Source: Kalaharituber pfeilii
Taxonomy: Eukaryota; Ascomycota; Pezizomycetes; Pezizales; Pezizaceae
NCBI GenBank assembly: GCA_015179045.1
Contig: WHUZ01000010.1
Location: forward strand, 496,001 to 560,000
DNA length: 64,000 bases
Reading direction: 5' to 3'
The position numbers were made by a program, and so were the translations under genes. Positions 58,890-64,000 of this stretch are shown here, in pieces (the first letter of the stretch is position 1; each line of letters opens with the position of its first letter). The notes under the pieces are model-generated. The model was not told the origin of the DNA. It did no database searches and was given only the letters and a program-made list of their open reading frames with translations.

Positions 58890-60490
58890 TATGGTGATGT
58901 GCATCAACAAGGGACCAGTTGTTACATTCGCCGGCTTGCTGACTAATAGGACAAAATTGGTGTTTGCCCCTTGTACTGGTCTCGCACGCTCACCCCTGAG
59001 CCCACGAATCATTCAATTTGAGCAAATTCAGCACCTCATATCTCTATAACGAAACCGTTTTTTTGACATCGGACAACTTGAGCGAAGTTCCTAAGAGTGA
59101 GTATATTCTACATTTGCTTGCTCTTCATGGAAAAAATTGGCTAATGATGTAGCAATAGACTGGTTCTATAGAACACATTGGTCTATCCCAAATGCCTCGT
59201 CCCACTAAGAGAAGAAGAGCTTGCCTGCGTGCTTCAGCTATAGCTAGCAGGAAGAAAAAAACAACAATCACGGTGGAAGCAGATACTCATATTCCGGCGG
59301 AAGTGGATACCCCCATTATATATAGCGAAAGTGAAGAGTCTTTGGAAGATGAATCTGAGTTGGATCAAGAGGAGGAACAAGGTGATGACTTAGAGCAGGA
59401 GATTCAAGATTTGAGCATGGCAACAGATGTCTATAAGGAGTTGATGAAAAATATAATAGATGTGGACTTTTCTTCTATTGAGTTCAAATATCAACGTGGT
59501 CCACAGGTCTGTCGCGTGACATTATGGCAACATAAGAAAGCTCAACAAGAGATGCAGTGCTCAGTGACTGGATGTCGGCCATTAACAGCTTACTTTGCTC
59601 CATCAAATACAACATCAGCAGCTATAGCATCTTCAGCTACTATACTAGAGCCAAAAACTGAAGCAGAGATCCGAATAGAGAAACTTTTAGCTGGGATTCA
59701 AGATTTGCGGAAGAAGTTAAAAAGTAAGAAAGAGATAGTACCAATTGGACAAAATTACCAGCGACACCTTGCAGTATTACATTTCCTTCAACTTCAGCTA
59801 TACCGGCCTCACGAAACTCACACCTCACTATTACTTATGACAGCTCATTCATTTGATTGAGGAACCAAAATGGCAAAGCATCTAAGGCAGTGGGAACGTG
59901 AGTGGCTTATTAGCAGGCAAAATTCCTGATGGTTTTCAAGGCCTCCGAACATCTCGGTTTACTTGGTTAGATGATGAAGGAGTTCAACTGGCAGTTCGAC
60001 AGTATATTGCTAGTGTTGGTGAAGGTCTTACTTTACATGGATTAGCAAAGGCAGTTACAGAATATCTAAAACTTAATGGTAAAGAGGAGGATGATGGAAT
60101 AGAGCTGAAAAATATACTTTCACCTGAATCAACTGTAAAATCCCGGCCAATTAAGGTATCTACAGTACGGCGGTGGCTACGCAAGTTAGGATTTTGGTAG
60201 AGAGAAGTTAAAAAGGGTATATATATTGATGGTCATGAGCAAGAAGATGTTGTTCACTACCGTCAACAAGTGTTCTTACCTCGCTTTTTTGAATTATTAT
60301 CTACTACAGTAAAATTTATTGTTGGTCTAGAGAAGGAGGATAATCTAGACTCGAAATTAAAAATAATTCAACAAGAACCGATTGTACCAGCAGGAGAAAA
60401 AATAAGAATTCTTGTTACACATGATGAGTCAACATTTAATGCAAATGATGGACGCCAGCGACTATGGATTCAAGGTGATGCACAACCCTT

Positions 60491-60502
60491 ACGCTAAAAT
60501 CT

Positions 60503-60533
<31 letters not shown>

Positions 60534-60839
60534 TCAATACTCGCATGCCGCCCAGAGGGCTATGGCGAGGTCTTTATTAAAAGGAAAAAGGAAGTTAAAA
60601 CACCCCAAACAACTATCTACTCCTAACTACATTGTGCCCGCGAAAATATTCCGTGATGCGGGTGGCAGACCCGGCATGTCCTACTTCCGTCCCCTCTCCG
60701 ACTCATACCGGTCTGTTCTCAACCAACGTCCTCCAAGCCTCACCCTCCCAACCTCATTCTCCTTCTCCAGGTATACTACCACCGAGCTGGTTTTCTTCCC
60801 TTCCTCGACCAGCGTGGTCTTCCTCCGCTAAAAATCTCG
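60491..60839 (-). mobile_element. 5'-truncated ORF1-only element in transposase
   Basis: CGCTAAAATCTC (60491-60502) and CGCTAAAAATCTC (60827-60839) flank 324 bp: poly(A), tail A (CTCGCCATAGCCCTCTGGGC), 3' UTR, and the last ~40 residues of the ORF1 domain (KTTLVEEGKKTSSVVVYLEK, VRLGGRWLRTDRYESERGRK). Confidence 0.9.
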
Positions 60840-61532
60840 AGGGAAAGGAATTATAGTGTCAGACTTTCTTACATTAGCAGGTCATTTACAGCATGATAGT
60901 AAATTTGCTACTGAATTTCTCAAATATGGAAAAGATAACTATTGGACTGGAGATAAAATGGTTGAGCATACAATTACCAAAGCGATTGCACTATTCGAAG
61001 CTGCATATGCAGGCAAACAGGCAGTATTTCTTTTTGATAATGCCTCAAATCATACAGCATTTGCAGAGGATGCATTGGTGATTTCTCATATGAATCTAAA
61101 TCCAGGAGGCAAACAACCATGATTACGAGATAGCTTTATTCATAGCTGTCACGCGGCGGCGGTGGGGGCTGCTAAGGGATACGGCCGGTTCAGGGTAACA
61201 GTAGTTTCGCAAGCGCTGAATGGCAGAGGCTTGATAGGAGAGGCTTGCAGGTAGCAGTTCAGCGGTTCCAGTTCAGCGAAAAGGCAGAGAAGATCAGGTA
61301 CTGAATTAGATCTAGAGATTGACAAGAATAACAAGAACATATGGACTGCGAACAACCATATGGGTCTATTAAGAAGACAAGACAACAGACAAGGAGAGAA
61401 GGAACTATTTACATGAGGGCAAGATAGGGCCTATATATACATGATAGGTTCATTACCTAAGAAGCATAATACAAAGGTAGAAGCAGCGACGAGGGCAGCA
61501 GTAAGAACAGAGTAGTGAAGGCAGAGTTTTCA

Positions 61533-61880
61533 TGGCAGGCGGGCGATGCTGGCAGGCGGCGATACTAGCAGGCGGGCTGTACTGGCAGGCGGGCTATACT
61601 AACAGGCGGGCTATACTAGCAGGCGGGTCGTACTGGCAGGCGGGCTATACTAGCAGGCGGACTATACTAGCAGGCGGGTCGTACTGGCAGGCAGGCTATA
61701 CTAGCAGGCGGACTATACTAGTAGGCGGGCTGTACTGGCAGGCAGGCTATACTGGCAGGCGGGTCGTACTGGCAGGCGGGCTATACTAGCAGGCGGGCTG
61801 TACTGGCAGGCGGGCTATACTAGCAGGTGGATAATACTGGCAGGCGGCAGGCGGGCCATACTGGCAGGCGGGCTATACTG
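61533..61880. repeat. 18-bp minisatellite in LTR
   Basis: About 19 copies of a GGCAGGCGGGCTATACTG-type unit with scattered variants (TCGTACTG, CTGTACTG). All six frames stay open across it, so the ORFs here are artefacts. Confidence 0.9.
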
Positions 61881-61949
61881 GCAGCTTGCTAGCTACATAT
61901 TGCTAGCCGGTTCTATGAGCTTGCCGGCTGTTGGCGGGAAGCGGTCATG

Positions 61950-62225
61950 GCTTGCCGGTGGTCATGGCTTGCTGGCGGTCGTGGCTTGCCGGCGGTCGTG
62001 GCTTGCCGGCGGTCGTGGCTTGCCGGCAGTCGTGGCTTGCCGGCGGTCGTGGCTTGCCGGCGGTCGTGGCTTGCCGGCGGTCGTGGCTTGCCGGCGGTCG
62101 TGGCTTGCCGGCGGTCGTGGCTTGCCGGCGGTCGTGGCTTGCCGGCGGTCGTGGCTTGCCGGCGGTCGTGGCTTGCCGGCGGTCGTGGCTTGCCGGCGGT
62201 CGTGGCTTGCCGGCGGTCGTGGCTT
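61950..62225. repeat. 17-bp minisatellite in LTR
   Basis: About 16 copies of GCTTGCCGGCGGTCGTG, nearly perfect; the first two units vary. It lies 70 bp from the 18-bp array. Confidence 0.92.
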
Positions 62226-62558
62226 AGTGTGCGGAGACTGTAGGGAGCGGGCCGTGACAATAGCAAGCAATGTCCTCAACCAATGAACTTTCCTCCTGAT
62301 TATCCAAATCTAGAATTACGAAGTCAACCAAAAGGAATTCGAGAAGTACTCAAAGAATGTAGGCTCTAGAGACATGGTATGTATTTGGATTGTCCAGATA
62401 AAAAGTGTCTACAAGAGGTTTGTGATTGCTGTGCACGTCGGTACCTAGGAATTTTTTGGAGCAAAATGGTCATTTACAAGAAGAAATAGAAGCTTATGGG
62501 CATTTAGTTTTATTTTATCCTCGTTTTCACTGTGAACTTAATTTTATTGAGCAATATT

Positions 62559-62642
62559 GGGCAGCAGCTAGCCCTGCCTTGGCGAACAGCTGTATGCGGG
62601 GTCACGTGATATTAAAAAAAAAAAAAAAAAGGGCAGCAGCTA
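62559..62642 (+). mobile_element. Tail-B micro-insertion in transposase
   Basis: GGGCAGCAGCTA (62559-62570, 62631-62642) flanks 60 bp: GCCCTGCCTTGGCGAACAGC...GCGGGGTCACGTGATATT and 17 A. Removing it restores the EQYWAAAKCYARD frame. Confidence 0.95.
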
Positions 62643-63147
62643 AATGTTATGCTCGAGATAATTGTGAGTATAGTATTGATGCTTTATGATTAATAGTTCC
62701 ACAAAGTCTTACTTCTATTCCTAATGTTACTATTAATCGCTTTTTTTATAGATATTTACGTACGATGGAAGCATATCGAGATGGCTGTGTATATGGTATA
62801 CAGGAGTTTACACAACGTGTATATAAAAGTCACCGAAGAATCAAGTAAAATATTTCTGTATTTAGTAACTTTTTACTTACGCTAGTACTAATTCTATAAT
62901 CTTGGCAATCTTGGCATATTACATTTCAGGGCTTCTCATACAAAGTATAAAATTTTCAAAACCCTATAACTCAACGACGCGTTCATATTTTTTAAATCGA
63001 ACATCATCAAGTTGTAGAGCAGACAAAATAGTACATATCTATGGGGTTTACACTTCAATCAGATCTGGTTGGGTGACAAGGTAGAGTCTCAACCTTAGAC
63101 CCATAATTTCGGCTGACACGGGTCCCTTATTGATGCACATCACCATA

Positions 63148-64000
63148 GCCCGGAGACAGGCTAAACGGACATATCTATCTACATGACGTCACCTCCCCCT
63201 CTCCGCCCCCCCCGCCCTCCACTGCTACAACTTGACTCCAGAAAAGAACCTCTCCAGCTCATCCCATTCTCCGCCGTCCGCTTCCGCTTCCAGTTCTTTT
63301 CCATGTCTCCCTATTCTTTCAACTCCTCCGGACGAAATTCCTGCTGTCTGCACTAGAAAGCTAGGTGCTCCCTAGTCTGAGCTCCCCCGCGGGCTAAAAG
63401 AAAAGAAAATTCTTGACTACATTATTACCTCCCCCCCCCCAGTCTCGTACGCTGACTAAACCCCGGGAAATTACCCAGGTCGGGAAATCACGCGCTTCTA
63501 AAATCTGATCCCGGAAAAGAACCTTTCTAACTCATCCCACTCCTCCCCATTCTCCGCTGTTCTTTTCCAGTTATATCCTTCCATTCTCCAAAGCCTTCTG
63601 GACGATTCTTTTGGTGACTGCACCGGAAAGCGAGGTGCTCACCTGTTTGCACCTCCCCGCACCTGCACTTATCCGATTCAACCACCCCCAGCTTCTTCAA
63701 CCACACTGCACACCTCCCTCTCTCCAGGCGCAAAGCAGTGAAATTGGATACTGCTATCCTATTCTATTTTATAACCTTTCCCTTCCTGTATCCCTCCACT
63801 TCTCTCCTCTCCTTCTTCCATGCCTTAATTCTCTGGCACATCCTGCTTTTGGTAGCCACCTCTCTCCCCCTGTTTGCCATCTCCCTCTTTGCCTGCTCAT
63901 CTGCCTTCTCATTCCCTATGATCCCGATATAGGTCTTGACCTACATCAGTTTCACATCCCTCCGTTTCCTCTTTCTCCTCGCTACTGCATTCACTACCTT
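63148..64000 (-). pseudogene. LINE ORF2 C-terminal end, runs off the window
   Basis: Continuation of the LINE interrupted at 58890. Minus-strand coding includes CRCGEVQTGEHLAFRC (terminal zinc-type motif; about 63680-63640) followed by RPEGFGEWKDI, and a duplicated C-terminal segment (63235-63420 versus 63480-63700). It carries the empty site of the pogo-like element near 63410. The upstream part lies beyond 64000. Confidence 0.75.

Larger units (their letters stand above)
61142..62264. mobile_element. Solo LTR with two minisatellites
   Basis: TGTCACGCGG (61147) to GGGCCGTGACA (62259), 1113 bp, starts TG and ends CA with TGTCACG/CGTGACA short inverted ends, and is flanked by a perfect 5-bp duplication ATAGC. 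It holds a promoter-like GGCCTATATATACATG (61429-61444). No internal retrotransposon sequence remains: a product of LTR-LTR recombination. Confidence 0.9.
59192..62847 (+). pseudogene. DDE transposase, broken
   Basis: An acidic N-terminal region (59192-59857) begins MPRPTKRRRACLRASAIASR and contains VTGCRPLTAYFAPSNTTSAA. After a shift comes FQGLRTSRFTWLDDEGVQLA and a helix-turn-helix-like VSTVRRWLRKLGFW (60180). After a stop, ILVTHDESTFNANDGRQRLW has the first Asp. Beyond an insertion come VSDFLTLAGHLQHDSKF and FLFDNASNHTAFAEDAL with the second Asp. After the LTR come MNFPPDYPNLELRSQPKGIR, CLQEVCDCCARR and FYPRFHCELNFIEQYWAAA with the third acidic residue. It ends RVYKSHRRIK (62847). The DNAS-H and NFIEQYW patterns are those of IS630/Tc1/mariner-like DDE enzymes widespread in fungi. 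Three or more stops/shifts plus insertions: inactive. Confidence 0.85.
58890..63147 (+). mobile_element. Tc1/mariner-type DDE transposon with nested insertions
   Basis: The element at 58892-63145 (4254 bp) has 25-bp TIRs matching at 24 positions (TGGTGATGTGCATCAAC...; right end reads inward TGGTGATGTGCATCAAT...) and a TA duplication (58890-58891, 63146-63147). It carries a broken DDE transposase and three later insertions: an ORF1-only fragment (60503-60826), a solo LTR (61147-62259) and a tail-B micro-insertion (62571-62630). It is itself inserted in a LINE tail. Confidence 0.93.

Noticed and set aside
61533..62225. Regular short direct repeats resembling a CRISPR array
   Set aside because: The units are contiguous, with no unique spacers, lie inside a TSD-flanked LTR and in a eukaryotic genome.
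61900..62286. Long overlapping ORFs on both strands
   Set aside because: A 17-bp repeat without stops opens every frame; the repetitive peptides have no support as genes.
1..64000. tRNA genes or tRNA-derived SINE heads
   Set aside because: No A-box/B-box pairs or cloverleaf was seen. The micro-insertions begin at the tail hairpin and have no Pol III head.
1..64000. Starship or other giant cargo-carrying element
   Set aside because: No tyrosine-recombinase captain gene was recognised; the cargo-like appearance is explained by nested retroelements.

Overview
The window looks like nuclear DNA of a filamentous fungus, most likely an ascomycete. The evidence is a five-exon NACHT/ankyrin STAND gene with very short introns (48-77 nt), a J-domain gene with one intron, and many LINEs with APE endonuclease, reverse transcriptase, RNase H and CCHC motifs in the style of the fungal Tad1 clade. 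A Pezizomycete (truffle or morel relative) would fit the high repeat load and the NACHT-ankyrin gene, but nothing here proves it. I see no tRNA, rRNA, CRISPR or bacterial-type feature. About 80-85% of the window is transposon sequence; the LINE reading frames are GC-rich and often open, with no obvious C-to-T (RIP) decay.

Layout. 0.8-2.2 kb: a hAT-type miniature element with a perfect 8-bp target duplication, inside an older hAT-like repeat. 2.2-9.7 kb: broken LINE copies, mostly minus strand, with nested truncated elements. 9.7-18.2 kb: ORF1-only elements, including two nested copies with full-size ORFs (15.5-18.2 kb), set in LINE pieces. 18.2-26.4 kb: a Pif1/Helitron-like helicase relic, an amplified LINE 3' region, and AT-rich DNA peppered with tiny insertions. 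26.4-28.7 kb: an unrecognised exon, an in-frame chimera of a secretory J-domain protein, and a broken NACHT gene. 28.7-35 kb: LINE pieces and an LTR-like segment holding an unrecognised gene. 35.3-42.8 kb: a nearly intact two-ORF LINE carrying a 1.37-kb ORF1-only insertion and a 105-bp insertion. 43.5-50 kb: a LINE fragment with a pogo-like miniature element, an ORF1-only element and a 1.84-kb fold-back element. 51.9-55.2 kb: the one clearly intact host gene, a STAND receptor. 55.7-64 kb: ORF1-only copies and a 4.25-kb Tc1/mariner-type element with TIRs and TA duplication, itself hit by an ORF1-only fragment, a solo LTR and a tiny insertion.

The unifying theme is one retrotransposition economy. 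The LINEs end in one of two short 3' tails that fold as hairpins (tail A, with stem CTCGC/GCGAG around GCCC-NNN-GGGC; tail B, with stem CCCTGC/GCGGGG), followed by poly(A). More than twenty insertions consist of little more than tail A or tail B plus poly(A). At least fifteen have clear 8-14 bp target duplications, and several start exactly at the base of the hairpin. A second parasite layer is a family of about 1.3-kb elements that encode only a proline-rich ORF1-like protein, comparable in design to mammalian HAL1, and carry either tail. The likely reading is that LINE-encoded reverse transcriptase works in trans on any RNA bearing a tail hairpin.
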